Assembly (NCBI RefSeq): GCF_022605725.1
Contig: NC_065547.1
Coordinates: 25,647,167 to 25,711,166, forward strand
From: Anthonomus grandis grandis
Taxonomy: Eukaryota > Arthropoda > Insecta > Coleoptera > Curculionidae
DNA length: 64,000 bases
Reading direction: 5' to 3'
The notes under the pieces: model-generated
What the model saw: the letters and a program-made list of their open reading frames with translations, nothing else
Database searches by the model: none
Told to the model about the DNA's origin: nothing
Part shown: one piece after another, positions 12,257 to 24,427 of the stretch
Layout of the letters: every line of letters starts with the position of its first letter
Position numbering within the stretch: the stretch's first letter is position 1
Made by a program: the position numbers and the translations under genes

Positions 12257-14028
12257 ACAGTCCGCTAACGATTTTAATTCCAATTGAAATTAAAATTAGG
12301 TTTTGACCTTATGTTTATGATGCCCAAAGGAAAAAAGCCAAAACATCTCTATATTCAACGTTAAAATCTAAAATGACAGGTACGGTGAATTTCATTGATT
12401 GATTTAAAAACCATGAAAGAAATAAACTGAAAAAATATATAGCAAATTAAACCTACATATTATTAACAGTAAGATTACACTAAAATATACGATTTATAAA
12501 AAGTTAAAATATCTTTATAAAATTCTAGCTTTTATAGTTTTCTATCGATAATCTTAATGCCATTTTTCTTTATTATATCTAGCGGTATAATTAAAGTCCT
12601 ATATGGAAAATTGGCTACCCCCATAATTATATTCTTGGACTGACAGAGAAACGTGGGAGACACAGAAACAGACGATAAAGAGACGCGTGCAAACGCGGTG
12701 GAAAACAACTGGTTCCCGTAGATCGATTCCAGCGCAATGCATGGGGCAAGCATAGGAGATATTTCTTGTTGCACTATCTTGTTATTCCTTTCTTGGACAT
12801 CCATATCTACAGAAGATCAGACCTAAAATTTGGCTATACACTGTACAAAAAGCCCACGAATATACATTAATTGTCTTGCAATTCTTTGATTCAAATTTCA
12901 AGCATCCGATATCCATACTTCTTCAGAATAATTACCAAAATACTTAAGGTACATAAACAGAAACACATATTACTAAAATTACTTTCCGACCCAACAATAA
13001 CCAAATGAACTAGAATCTGAAAGTTAATTTTGAAATTCAAAATGAAAACTCGATTTTCTTCAGTATTTAAATTACCAGGCTGCAAATATCACTAAGCCAG
13101 TATAAAATATCTTTGGAAACTCCAGGTAAATTATATAATTATTTCAGCTGTGGTTCAACCATAATGGTTAACCACCATGGTTATATATATATAGTGGAAA
13201 GTGGTAGGACAATAATCAGAGGAATTCAGGCACGCGAAGCATTATAATATAATAACTTTCGTATTGTCGGAGTGGTTGATTCGAACTCAAGTGGTTCCGT
13301 GCAAGACAGGCAAATAATTGGTAGCTCAACGTTCATTTTACGCTTTATTACCAGGTGCACAAATAAATGGGTGCAGACTGATTAATTATTATGTATGAAC
13401 TGGAAGTAAGTACTTCTTAATTATTACCAAAAGAGCTTGATTCATTTACTCAGGAATTTCTTTCTTACAGGAAAGATATCCCACAATATTACTTATCCCA
13501 GTTGATGTTAAGTCTTACTGAAACGCTTGTTTTTTGATACTTTTTTCAATAATGCGCAAATTATAAGTTTCAATCCAAATTATGTAAATCCACAAAATTT
13601 CATATAATTCCGTTTCCCGAGGATGAGTATTAGAATATTACATTTTACGAATGCAACTAAAACTGCACGTTTAAGATTGTTGTCAAAATTGTTATGATTG
13701 TTATTATAAAAAATTGCTAATATTTATAGGATGCTGAATCTATATGAAGTCTATGAAACTTGAAAATGCACGTAAAACTGATACGATTGTACTTGGATAT
13801 ATTAAAACCCAAGATAAAACAAATTAGGCCAATAATAGTTTTACTAACTGGGCATTGCGAACTGAGAAAACGTACAAAATCACTACACAGGGTATTCTGA
13901 ATTGCACTGTTTACTTTTAACAGCCCATTCTGTGGAAAATTTTAAGAAAAAAAATATTTTTAGTCAGAATTTTTTAATAAAACCTCCAGTAATTTTTTGT
14001 AAAATTAGGTACACACATATCGGATAAC
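12257..14028. other. Intronic sequence without a recognised gene
   Basis: No transposase or RT motif was found. Around 13150-13185 there is an imperfect palindrome (aaccataatggttaacc followed by accatggt). At 12640-12790 the sequence is more complex than its surroundings but encodes nothing I recognise. Confidence 0.4.
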
Positions 14029-14069
14029 AAAAGGCGTCTTTAAATCTGAAAGATTTAAAGACGCCTTTT
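14029..14069. repeat. Perfect 19-bp hairpin with 3-nt loop
   Basis: Arms 14029-14047 (aaaaggcgtctttaaatct) and 14051-14069 are exact reverse complements around gaa, followed by a t-run. It looks like a bacterial terminator but the context is an insect intron, so that reading does not apply. It may be the core of a tiny foldback element. Confidence 0.85.
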
Positions 14070-14189
14070 TCTTCATCAGCAGTATTTATAAAGGATTATT
14101 TTTAGTTTCGTGTTTGTGACCCAATATCTTTATTATTGCGGAGGGTTGTTGGGTGGGGTCAGAAATAAAACCGAAACCTGTTTACCTAA

Positions 14190-14230
14190 ATTTCGACGTT
14201 TCGACTTATATTAAGTCATCCTCAGGACAC
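14190..14230 (-). ncRNA. Degenerate inverted copy of the hammerhead-like motif
   Basis: The same core and helix II are present on the minus strand, but the helix I 3' strand is gaaat instead of gacat, leaving only two good pairs. This copy is probably non-functional. Confidence 0.5.
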
Positions 14231-14432
14231 TGAAATGGATTCAATTTCAAATGACTTCAATCATTTCAAGTACATAAAAAACACTAGTAAAATAAATGTT
14301 CTTTACGTGTACAAAAATTAAAACAACAAAAAACAAAAACCACGACACAGTTAAAATTACATTCAGGTACAATCCGTTAAAAAAAAATTGATGACTTCAA
14401 TGACTTCAACATTTGAAATTGAATCCATTTCA

Positions 14433-14473
14433 GTGTCCTGAGGATGACTTAATATAAGTCGAAACGTCGACAT
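14433..14473 (+). ncRNA. Hammerhead ribozyme-like motif
   Basis: In order: helix I 5' strand gtgtc (14433-14437), core ctgagga (14438-14444, matching CUGANGA), one extra t, helix II gactt/aagtc with a 5-nt loop aatat (14446-14460), then gaaa (14461-14464), a minimal self-complementary helix III (acgt, 14464-14467), the cleavage-site c (14468), and helix I 3' strand gacat (14469-14473). Helix I pairs over 5 bp including one G-U. Such minimal motifs with a tiny palindromic helix III are known from Penelope-like retroelements. The unpaired t before helix II departs from the textbook fold, so activity is uncertain. Confidence 0.55.
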
Positions 14474-14529
14474 TTAGGTAAACGTGTTTCTGTTTCATTT
14501 CTGACCTCACCCAACAACCCTCCGCAATA

Positions 14530-16139
14530 TTTGTAAAGGATCTTTAATTGAATATTTTTGAAGAAAGAATACTCTACTACTTTTTCTAAAAACAAATATT
14601 GGCCTTTTTTCGTCAATCAAATTTTTTGGATAAAAAAATTAAAACCATCTACTGCAGGTTCTATGTTCTATCAGTTCTAGTTTACAAAGAAATGAAGAGT
14701 TTTCTAGCGGAAAATCGACACTACCTAGAGAGAAATATTACTGGACGTGAAATGCTTTGTCTCCATGATTCTGAGATAGAAACTCATGATTCACTGTCAA
14801 AAACTATTGATTCATTGCTGATTTTCATCGTTTGGAAGAATGCACCAAAGCAAAAATGGTTAAATGTTCGAATGATTATTTGGGAAATTTTATTGAAGAC
14901 AGCTGAATTGTGAAAGATCCCTGGACATGTTATAGGAAAAAGAAAACTGAAGGTTAAGTACTCTTAGAACCAGAATGTGAAACATTTTATATACCACTCA
15001 TGAGGGATCACTGGATTTTAACTGAAAGTTAGTTCTCAGAGGTCTAAGTGAGTTAAGAAAATGCCAATAAATGACTTTTTATAATGGATTTTATGTCCTT
15101 GAGTAAGTGTGATAAATAGACTCTGAAGTACTGACGTGAACTAGAAATTCACATAAGGATTCGGACGAATTTTTGAAGTTTACACTTAGAGTTTATTAGA
15201 AGCTAAAGAATTTAGAAATGGCAATAAGTCATATTGGTTGTACATCTCGGATTAGGATAAAGAACTTGAGCTCGTCTTCTCTGAATCAAATTCCAATTAA
15301 AAAAAAAAATCTAACTGGAGCTGAGATTCGTTAATAGCCCCGAAGAAGATCCTGAGAGTCAATCTAGGAAACTCTAGGTTTGTTCTCAGAAAACGACTAA
15401 TTAATAGGTGAATTCTATTGGATGTACAGAATGTATAGGAATCAGAAGTTCACATAAGGATCACCATGGATTTCTAAAGCCACAGAATTTTCGAGGGCCA
15501 AACATTTTGGTAATACTGATGAGTCATCTTAGTTTCAGGTCTTCGACTTGTTGTAAGGCACTTAAGGCTTTTTCATCTTTAACTAAATTGACTGAAGAAT
15601 TTTCCTACAGACATCCAACTTCTCAAAGGAAATGTTAACGGACGCTCATATTCGTGAACATGATGATAAACTCAGAGTTTGCTCTCAAAAAACGAGTTTC
15701 CATGAGGATCCTAATGGGTTTCTGAAAAAAATCCGTACAAATACCACAGATAAAATTATGACTAAAAAACATTTTTTTCTTAAAATTTTAACACCATTTC
15801 TTTTAAAAACGAAGCTTTTCTCGAGATTGATTTAAAAAGAAAACTATGAGATATTCTGAACACAAATTGCGGAATTAACGTAAAATCTGCGAAGGTGATG
15901 ACCAATACGATCTCATTCAATTTTATTTTAAAGAGGATAATATTACCCAGGAAGAAGTCACAGAAAAAAAATTCTAATATAAGAAGCTATTACATTTAGC
16001 GAACTATAAAATTCCAAATTTTCTTCATTATAATCGATCGGTTGCCTCGGATTAGCAATCATTACCCTGTTATCTCCCCTTAGATACAAATAATTAATGA
16101 ACTAGTCAATCAAGGGTCGGGTTGTCAATTATATTCTTT
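14530..16139. other. Non-coding or unrecognised sequence
   Basis: An open frame at 14599-14913 (104 codons from an alternative start) shows no domain I recognise and may be chance. Part of the remainder is the degenerate repeat at 15030-15740. Confidence 0.35.
15030..15740 (+). repeat. Degenerate tandem repeat, period about 300 bp
   Basis: Similar words recur at regular spacing: gaaattcacataaggat near 15145, gaagttcacataaggat near 15443 and tttccatgaggatcc near 15697; also gttctcagaggtc, gttctcagaaaac and gctctcaaaaaac near 15033, 15378 and 15680. The best pair of units is offset by about 299 bp. Identity is low by eye. Confidence 0.4.
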
Positions 16140-16419
16140 AATCCATATATTTCTTTACGCCTCAAACATTTTCTGGAATACCACGAAGACGAACATCAGA
16201 AAGCTTCAGGTGTTTCAGAATAAGTGTTTGAGGATGTTCGCAAATGCACCCTTCTTCGTAAGGAATTTTGATCTGCACTCTGACTGCAAACTTAATACAA
16301 TTCAAGAATACATGATTAAGAAACATTCAAAGTTCAAGGAAAAGGTCAGAAGTGTAGACAACTCCCTTATAGGAGAATTTCTCCTGAGACCAAGAGAAAA
16401 CCGGCCATGGAAAGCGTAG
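16140..16419 (+). pseudogene. C-terminal end of a jockey-type LINE ORF2
   Basis: One open frame reads KTNIRKLQVFQNKCLRMFAN, then APFFVRNFDLHSD, then TIQEYMIKKHSKF, to a stop after RENRPWKA. This is the signature tail of jockey-group ORF2 proteins (usually NTHIKKLQ...NKVLRM...APWYVRN). No RT motif precedes it, so it is a 5'-truncated insertion, the normal outcome of LINE integration. The frame itself is intact for about 90 codons. Confidence 0.8.
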
Positions 16420-19004
16420 TGTGATATTAGCCGCCGAACTTAAATATAACTAAAACAGTTCTTTTAGTATCTCAGGCTTTGTTTTCTCTGCGAGGAGTGG
16501 GACTTGGGCTCTGGCTCCACATAAAGATAACTGGCAACCTTTCCTTGAAGCCTAATTACTCTTTCCTATCCTGAAATAAGTTAAAAATCCTTTAATCCAA
16601 CCTCAGCACCCAGATGCTACAGAGAAAAGTAGTATAGGAGATCAAAGTACCCTAGCACGCAGTTGCAACTGAGAAGACCGGCAAGAGCAATAACAGCTAG
16701 TCCGGAAGAAACCAGTGTAACAAAGGAATCTACATATTTAACGTGTACCAATATTTACAAATACATATAATTTTATGGAACACAATTCAGCACACCATCT
16801 GACCAACAAAAATTATTTTAATTTAAAAAATTAGAACCTCTTCCAATTATTCAATATAGTAACCAATTTTTAAAAATCTTTTTTATTGTGACCACAATTC
16901 TTCTTTTTACTACCACAGCTTTAGCCAAACCATTAATTCAACCACTGATGTTTTTCAATCATTCACTGATTTAATTGTGTCTTTTAAAAATATAGTTAAA
17001 GAAAAATTATTACAAAACTTCAGATAATTAGTTTTTTTGATGCTATCAGTATATCTAATAGCTTATATTGTCAAGCAAAAATTATATTAATGTAACGTTA
17101 ACAATTTAGATTCAAATTTAAAAAAATTCAACCTTTACTTGACTTTAAAACCTCAAATTTTTTACTTTCGTTTTTTTTTTAATTTCTTTATAATGTATCT
17201 TTTTATAAGAAGCTACTGAATATAAAACAATAATCTTAAAAATGAAAAAAAGATGACACACAACATATTATATAAATAAATCGTTAGCAAAGATTGTTAA
17301 TCCGTATCTGTACTGCTGAACTCCTGCAAATATACCTCGAAATTCTAGATGTTAGTCCAGTAAACAAGTGGATATTTACTTTATATGTTGAATATTTTAG
17401 TATTATTAAAAATCTTATTTATTGTTATCACGTTAGGTTGTGTTCTATAAAAAATTTTGGTACAAATTGAGCATACATCAAAGAACGATTCTGAAACGTC
17501 CAGACTTTGTCGCTCAGATTAAAGAAACCAGATTATCATTGACAGCAACTATAAATAATATATTGCCAAGATAATGGCTAATTAATAAGTCTAATTACCC
17601 AATTTTTTTAAATCTCTTAATAATTATATGATATATTAATATTCATAATAAACTTTCTTCAGGAATATTTTTTTATTCATTAAATTAATCACTAAATTTT
17701 CAAAGAAAAAACACCGTTATCCAGGCTTAAAAACTTTTCATCCCCCTTAACAAGATTCCCCATCAGTCGCGTTGTACTCAACGTTTCATAACGCCATTTG
17801 CCTAATTGTTCGTTAAAATCAAAATGGACAGTAATCCCATTATTTCATTATGAATTTTTTAATTATTCCGGTAGTGCGTGTACTACGCGGAATATTAAAT
17901 TTTAAACGTTGAGTCCGAAATAGTGGAAATTTATTAAAATGATTCAATTTTACGGGTCGTTCTTTTGCGCGCCCTCGGCGGAATTTAGTTGTTAAATGCA
18001 GTTTTGCATCGAATTATTGTCGTATATTTATTCCTTTGTTTGAGTCGATCGTATTAAAAACTGCAAATTTTTGTTAGTTTATAAGTTAAAATCGATGTAT
18101 AAAATATAGTGTCTGTAAAACACAAAAAAAAACTGAAAAGCTGCGGAAGGGTAGTGGAGTACTCTATTGTTAAGGGTTTGTTCGGCATCATAATTTTCAG
18201 CTAAGTTTAAATTGTTCCTGGATAATAGACGACAAGACGTCGAAGGTTTTAGTAGTTGTAAAAGGAGACTTAAAACTTTTTTAAAGGCGATTTTTATTAA
18301 AGGAAGTCTTTGAAAATTGATCCATAATACAGGTAAAAATAATAAATGTATGTGATTTCTAAAAATCTAAAAAAAAAATTATAAAAATCATATAAAATTA
18401 ATTTTTTTTTATTAGTGCCACTATTTTTGAACATCTTCAATATAATATCCCAACAAATCTAACAAATAATACTGAAAGTCGTAATTGATATTTCTCGTCG
18501 GTATGTACAATATACGCTTTAATGATTCGCTAGTTTAATGATAACTGAAGATCTGCTAAGACCAATAAGGTGAATATCCCATTTTGTTTAGAATTTTGAC
18601 TAAATAGAGTGAAACTAAAGAAAAGTAGGAAAGTTAATTTGTTAAACTTATTAGGTCTGGACGTATCCCATAACACCCATTAATTAGCAAAAAGAAAATT
18701 TAAAGCTTATACCCTTAGAATGGAGGTTAAAAATTCCAACATGTTATATATTCTATTTTTATACACACATGGTCGAAGGAGGTGGTTTTCTTTATCCTGG
18801 GTACTGGCTTGTTTTGTGAATTCTAACGTTGAATTTTTGTGGTTCGTCCTGGATTTTGGTAATCTGTGCTTGCTTAATTAGTTGGGGTCTTTAATTTTGA
18901 AAGAGTACTCTTCCTTTTTTGATTTTCTAAGTCGTCTTTGGAGGTTCTCTCAGCTACTATTATTTCTGGAACATATGGTTCTGAAACTCAATGACGGAAC
19001 TCAC
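16420..19004. other. Intronic sequence; possible conserved block at 17740-18060
   Basis: No transposon or gene motif was recognised. The block at about 17740-18060 is less AT-rich and more complex than its surroundings and has no coding frame, so it is a candidate regulatory element of the host gene. The rest is low-complexity AT-rich DNA. Confidence 0.35.
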
Positions 19005-20090
19005 TGCATTTTCTTCGTCAAAAATCAGCGTAGTTGTTAAGTATATGTTCTCGTGGATCTTCTGGAGGTTGTTCTTAATTTTTCTTCATTAGATTAGGGT
19101 ACGAGAGGGTCTTTATAGTTTCGTCCCTTTTAAGGACTCGTTTCTCTCATGGGTCTTCTGGTGACTGATGGTTTTGGTCGGTAGTAGTACATCAAAAAAT
19201 GATGGTACCACTGTGGCAAATGATCCTGGCTTTGGTGATCTTGCAGGTTTTTGCCTCGGAGACAATATATCTGATTCGGGATTATCGACCCGACTTTAGT
19301 ATTTCAATCTGGCTGTTGAAAATACTTGTTTTTTGCTGGAGCAAAGCTCCCTTCGTGCAGCTGATTAAAGGTTGTCTTGTTTCAGGGTTAATTCTGGAGC
19401 TTTTAATTTCTGTGTCGATTAAGGCCTGTCCTGTGTGTCTTTGTACAAGTAGAGGTGACGGAAATATCTATTAAGATCTGTGCGCCTTATTCTAGCCCAA
19501 CCTTCTGGACTGGAATTAGACACCTCCAACAAAATGTCACACTCCTCCGCCCCGGTTCAAATGGGTTAATGGATCACGTGCTCATAGTATGACATCTGAC
19601 TTTTTCGCTAAAACGAAAAAATACTTCAGAGACCCTGGTAGTATTTTGAGGACTTTTGTTATTTCTATTGAGAACCAAATTGAAAGAAACCCAAATTAAA
19701 TACTCACACTTAAAAATAAAAAAATATATCTTACCATAGCCACTAAATAAATGCCTTAAGGTAATGTAACAACATGGTCCAACATAAAGCACAAAAAACC
19801 TTACATTTATTGCATACATAGACTTCACAATTTGTAGGAAGTATTACCTCAAATCTGTTGGCTGTACACTGCCATAGATAACTTTTAAGTATAAACCTTA
19901 TGTTATCAGTGACCAATATCCAAAATCTTCTTTTGAAACAGCCTTTAGTTGCGGTAGGATATCTAATTTTTAGTATTGCTATTGAAGGACAGGAACGTTT
20001 AAGACTTATATAGTTTATAATAAGGCAAATTAAGAATACCAATTATATTTTATGCTACCAAATACAACAATGTTTCTCTTAAACATGCAT
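19005..20090 (-). repeat. LTR-containing repeat unit, copy 1
   Basis: Copy 1 of a unit repeated directly at 20573-21587. On the minus strand it reads: about 550 bp of internal sequence, a purine-rich tract (ccggggcggaggag, just right of 19541), then a putative LTR from 19541 to 19005 starting TGTGACATTTTG and ending TGCA-style. TG...CA ends behind a polypurine tract indicate the 3' end of an LTR retrotransposon. Open frames in the internal part (19743-20042, minus) match nothing I know. Confidence 0.6.
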
Positions 20091-20439
20091 AAACGTAAAT
20101 CCTAATTACTATCAGTTAAGAGGAATTTCGCGATCGAATTTTACATCTAAAATTTTACAATAAAGGCAAAATAGTCATTCCTCAGTCATAATTACATTTT
20201 CTTATCCAATTCTAGATAAACATTAGATACCTCTATTTTCTAAACCCTTCCCTCTTAAAAATAATGAGATTTTGATTTTCTTATAAGCTTGCAAGAATTT
20301 AATTGGAAAGCCTAGAATCGATATACTTAAAATGTGCTATATATGTAGATACTCGGTTTTACGTGTATGTATGTGATCTACAGTTTTATAATGGTTTCTA
20401 CTTCTGAATGCATTAGTTAGCCCTTTTTAGCATATATGT

Positions 20440-20570
20440 GATACGGGCCACAAATTAAATTCCGTGTAAAGTAAAACTGAAGAATAAATAAGTTTCTGTA
20501 CTAGATAGTTAATGTAGCTATGCCACTTTAGGTGAAAATCCAAAATAATCCCTCTCTCATCATTGCACTC
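20440..20570 (-). pseudogene. Short LINE reverse-transcriptase remnant
   Basis: On the minus strand the segment reads GIILDFHLKWHSYINYLVQKL, the block that follows the RT catalytic domain in jockey/CR1-like ORF2 (compare LGIVLDSKLNWKSHI-type sequences). It lies between the two LTR-unit copies and abuts the outer end of copy 2, suggesting the LTR element landed in an older LINE. Confidence 0.5.
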
Positions 20571-20572
20571 TC

Positions 20573-21587
20573 TGCATTTTCTTCGTCAAAAATCAGCGTA
20601 GTTGTTAAGTATATGTTTTTGTGGACCTTCTGGAGGTTGTCCTTGATTTTTCTTCGTTAGATGAAGGTAAGAGAGGGTCTTTATAGTTTCGTCCCTTTTA
20701 AGGACTCGTTTCTCTCATGGGTCTTCTGGTGACTGATGGTTTTGGTCGGTAGTAGTATATCAAAAAATGATGGTACCACTGTGGCAAATGATCCTGACTT
20801 TTGTAATCTTGCAAGTTTTTGCCTTGGAGACAATATATCTGATTCGGGATTATCGACCCGACTTTAGTATTTCAATATGGCTGTTGAAATACTTGTTTTT
20901 TGCTGGAGCAAAGCTCCCTTCGTGCAGCTGATTAAAGGTTGTCTTGTTTCAGGGTTAATTCTGGAGCTTTTAATTTCTGTGTCGATTAAGGCCTGCCCTG
21001 TGTGTCTTTGTCCAAGTAGAGGTAACGGAAATATCTATTGAGATCTGTGCGTCTTATTCTAACCCAACCTTCTGGACTGGAATTAGACACCTCCAACAAA
21101 ATGTCACACTCCTCCGCCACTGATCAAATGGGTTAATGGATCACGTGCTCATAGTATGACATAAAACGCTAAAACGAAAAAATACTTCAGAGACCCTGGT
21201 AATATTTTCAGGACTTTTGTTATTTCTATTGAGAAAGATAGAGAAGAACGAAGTAATGTAACAAAATGGTCCAACAAAAGAACAAAAAACATTTCATTTA
21301 TGGCATACATAGACTTCACAATTTGTAGGAAGTATTACCTCAAATCTGCTTGGCTCTACATTGCCATAAATAACTTTTAAGTATAAACCTTATGTTATCA
21401 GTGACCAATATCCAAAATCTTCTCCTGAAACAGCCCTTAGTTGCGGTAAGATATCTAATTTTTAGTATTGCTATTGAAGAACAGGAATATTTAAAACTTA
21501 TAAAGTTTATAATAAGGCGAATTAAGTATAACAATTATATTTTATGCTTTACCAAATACAACAATGTTTCTCTTAAACATGTATGAA
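20573..21587 (-). repeat. LTR-containing repeat unit, copy 2
   Basis: Direct copy of 19005-20090, offset by about 1568 bp at the left and 1497 bp at the right because about 70 bp near 19690-19745 are absent here. The putative LTR is 20573-21108 (536 bp, against 537 bp in copy 1). Both copies stop at nearly the same internal point, which favours duplication of a truncated element over two independent insertions. Confidence 0.6.
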
Positions 21588-23960
21588 GATCCAACAACGC
21601 ATACTAAACAAGATGACGCAGATAAAGTCTACACAGGGAAGCCAGACTCACAGATTGCAGATTAGGTGAAGTTTTAAAGAGTCCATTTCTGTATACTTTT
21701 GTGATATTTACTTTTGTAGTGCCTATGACCATTTTTTCTCGTTGTATATTGCATTAACATTATAAATATTAACATCCTAGAGCTTTTTTCTTTTCTTATC
21801 TTAAACAACTACAAACTTTAGTGTAGCGGTTTATTTACACAAGTTTTACTACCAAGCTAAACCAATACTCTAATATATACTGTGACTGTAGACTGGATAA
21901 AAAAAATGTGCTCGAGGTTTTTCTCAACCCAATGAACTATAGTTTTATCTCCTTGTGGAGTAGAGTCAGGTTCATGAAGGTTTAACAATCTAAACATTAA
22001 ACAAGCTAATTCAGACAGAATCTGGAAATAGATACTAGACGCTTTTAGACCACTAACCATCTGACCATCAAAAGTTTCCTGCCAAACTGATTTTTAAGGA
22101 AACCAGAGACCAGAAGCATGCAGTTGTAATACAGGATCTTTTAAGAGGCACTTTATTAGTGATAATTATAGTCATCATCCCTATTTCAGTTATTTTTGTA
22201 ATATATACAGCAGTTCTCAATATCTTTTTGATACTTACTTCTGTGCTTACGATCGTTCTTGTGTTTTTCTTTTCGCGTTATATACTTCTCTTTAGAGCAT
22301 TATCTGGAGGAAGAGTGAGCTAGTTTAGCTATTTCCTCAAAACCATTTATTAATCTTTTGATATGTGTTTCATTAGGAATGGTACTAATTTCTTGAGAAT
22401 AAACTCAGAATTAATTCCTCTTAAAACCTTAACATCAGTTTGTGGTTTTTTTATAGTAAGTTCATCAATATATTTATATTCTATATATAGGATATTTGGT
22501 CAACTTTTCTATCTACTAACTTTCCTATTCAACTTATCTCTCTTTATCAACTTTTCTAGATTTTCAATAAAAACATAACAAAATTCTTGCTCATTAACCA
22601 AGTGGTCGAATAAATTTAAATGGACCTACTTACATTATTAGAGGTAGTTCTGCTCATAAATATTCAATCTTTTATTATATATGTAGAGGATTTTTAATAA
22701 GCAAATTTAGATATTTTTGAATAGCAGTAATAAACATCTTAAACTTTTGGCCACAAACTAATTCTTACGATCGTACAGGAAAATAAGCAAATGTGCTAAA
22801 ACTCATCAACTTGGAAGTAAACCATAAATAACCCGTTTGGTTGAAACCAACTAAGCTCATTTTATACATTAGCAAGTCGATATAAAACCGGGCAATTTAT
22901 GTATCAAAAACACCCAAGTGACATGTACGTATAAGGATTATTAAATGCGGCTTAAGATAATGAGTTAATGCACGCCATTGGATTTAATTTAAATCAGCTT
23001 CAGGCTTATTTTTTTCTGAATAATTCATTTCATTTTTTTTAGTAATATAATAAATTGTAGGTTAGGTTGTTTGACTTGAGTCGCAAAACTGTCAACATAA
23101 AATGTATTATTCATCATTTTCATACGCCCCTCGTATCAAAATTGACATCCAAATAATTACGATTCACATGGCGAAACTAATAATAGATCATACCGCAATT
23201 TGCTGCTGTTAAACATAATGATGACATTTTATTGTTTATCGCACGTGTGTGATACAATACCGAAACAGACTCATTACTAACGGGGGAAGACGGATGTGTT
23301 TTATTAATTTTCCGGTGTTGGAGAGGAAAAATAAGAAATTAATTAAAGTAGATCTTGTTCCTGGGATGGCTTATGAAGCATTTTTTTGATTAATTGTAGT
23401 TGTTTAATTATGAAATGTGATCTAATTTAAAAATGACAGAAGATCTTTTTTTCCTATAAAAAACCTAATTATTACTTCAGATTATATGCCAGTCAATTTG
23501 TTATAAAGAATCCAAATTCAAACTTGTCTATTATTAATTTTTTTGCTCCTTTTTCTTCTACTACTTTTTCTCTTTTCATCTTACTTTCAAGATCTCTCCA
23601 CAAATCTAGTCATTATCTGAAAGTCGTAAGAGCTTACTTACACCAATTATATATAATATAATACTTAATGACTGACCTACAGTTCAAACTGTCAAATCTG
23701 TTATTTCCCTATTTTAATTAATTATGTACTAGTATTATTAATCTTAATACGTAAGCCCAATAAATGAAATAGATCCATGGGCATCAAGTCTCCAGATGTT
23801 ACAGGATAGTAGTCAGAATTGTTAAGTTTGTTCTGTAAAGATCTGTTTTATATTTTCAGTTTATCCTTTCAGGATTTTAAAATGAGATCCTATTTAATAA
23901 CACTAAACTAAAACTTAAAATAGAGAATCTAAAGTATATTACAGTTAAATAAATTTATAT
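21588..23960. other. Intronic sequence without a recognised feature
   Basis: Open frames here have no recognisable motif. A more complex block at about 23140-23345 carries no coding frame. No terminal repeats were seen. Confidence 0.4.
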
Positions 23961-23961
23961 C

Positions 23962-24165
23962 TGAATATCTGATTATCTGAAGTCACAGGTTTGTGCTAAT
24001 AGGCCTGCAACTATCGAAGCATTGAAAGCCAAAATTAGGCAAATTTTGATTATCAATTAAATACCACCGCATGATAGAATAACGTTATTGAAAACTTCGA
24101 CAAAAGGGTATGCATATGCCAGCAAAGCCGTCTATAACAGCCATTTATAAAATATTTTGTTTTAC
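23962..24165 (+). pseudogene. C-terminal remnant of a mariner-type transposase
   Basis: The plus strand reads DYLKSQVCANRPATIEALKA, then KIRQ, then after a gap and frameshift IENFDKR and CQQSR. This is the tail of Tc1/mariner transposases of the type seen elsewhere in the window (GYLK..VY...P.TI..L...I). Only about 65 codons survive and no catalytic residue is left. Confidence 0.65.
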
Positions 24166-24422
24166 ACATAATTCCTAAATGTATATTTTCAATCATCAAG
24201 TCACTAAATATTTCAATACTTTGGTACAAAAAAACATCTTTTAATAAACTACAGAAATACTGAGTGGAATCTGCCGCTCTTATTAAACCTTTTTATTTGC
24301 TTAAAGTTCCTTAATATATCACGGCACTTTCATTTTCACTTAACCTATATGATTCTTTTCTGGGACCATCCTTTTTTATTTCTCAAGCATTTGGTCCGCA
24401 AAACATTTACTCAGTAAAGGAT

Positions 24423-24427
24423 GTACA
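24423..24427. repeat. Target-site duplication gtaca, left
   Basis: Identical to 27172-27176 on the other side of the BEL/Pao element; 5 bp is the usual length for this group. Confidence 0.85.

Larger units (their letters stand above)
14134..14529. repeat. 396-bp palindromic element with inverted hammerhead-like motifs
   Basis: The left arm (14134 to about 14262) and right arm (about 14398-14529) are inverted copies, both ending with tattgcggagggttgttggg read inward. A central spacer of about 135 bp has no coding potential. Each arm carries the same hammerhead-like core, on the plus strand in the right arm and on the minus strand in the left. The structure could be two head-to-head copies of a terminal piece of a Penelope-like element, or a foldback transposon; I cannot decide. 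Confidence 0.85.

Noticed and set aside
13262..13315. tRNA-like words (tcggagtggttga and a reversed B-box gattcgaactc)
   Set aside because: The A-box-like and B-box-like words lie on opposite strands and no cloverleaf can be drawn, so this is neither a tRNA nor a clear SINE head.
14029..14075. Hairpin followed by a t-run, like a Rho-independent terminator
   Set aside because: The window is eukaryotic intron; there is no gene ending here.
14599..14913. 104-codon open frame
   Set aside because: It has no recognisable domain, splice context or codon bias that I can judge, so it was left as a note rather than a gene.
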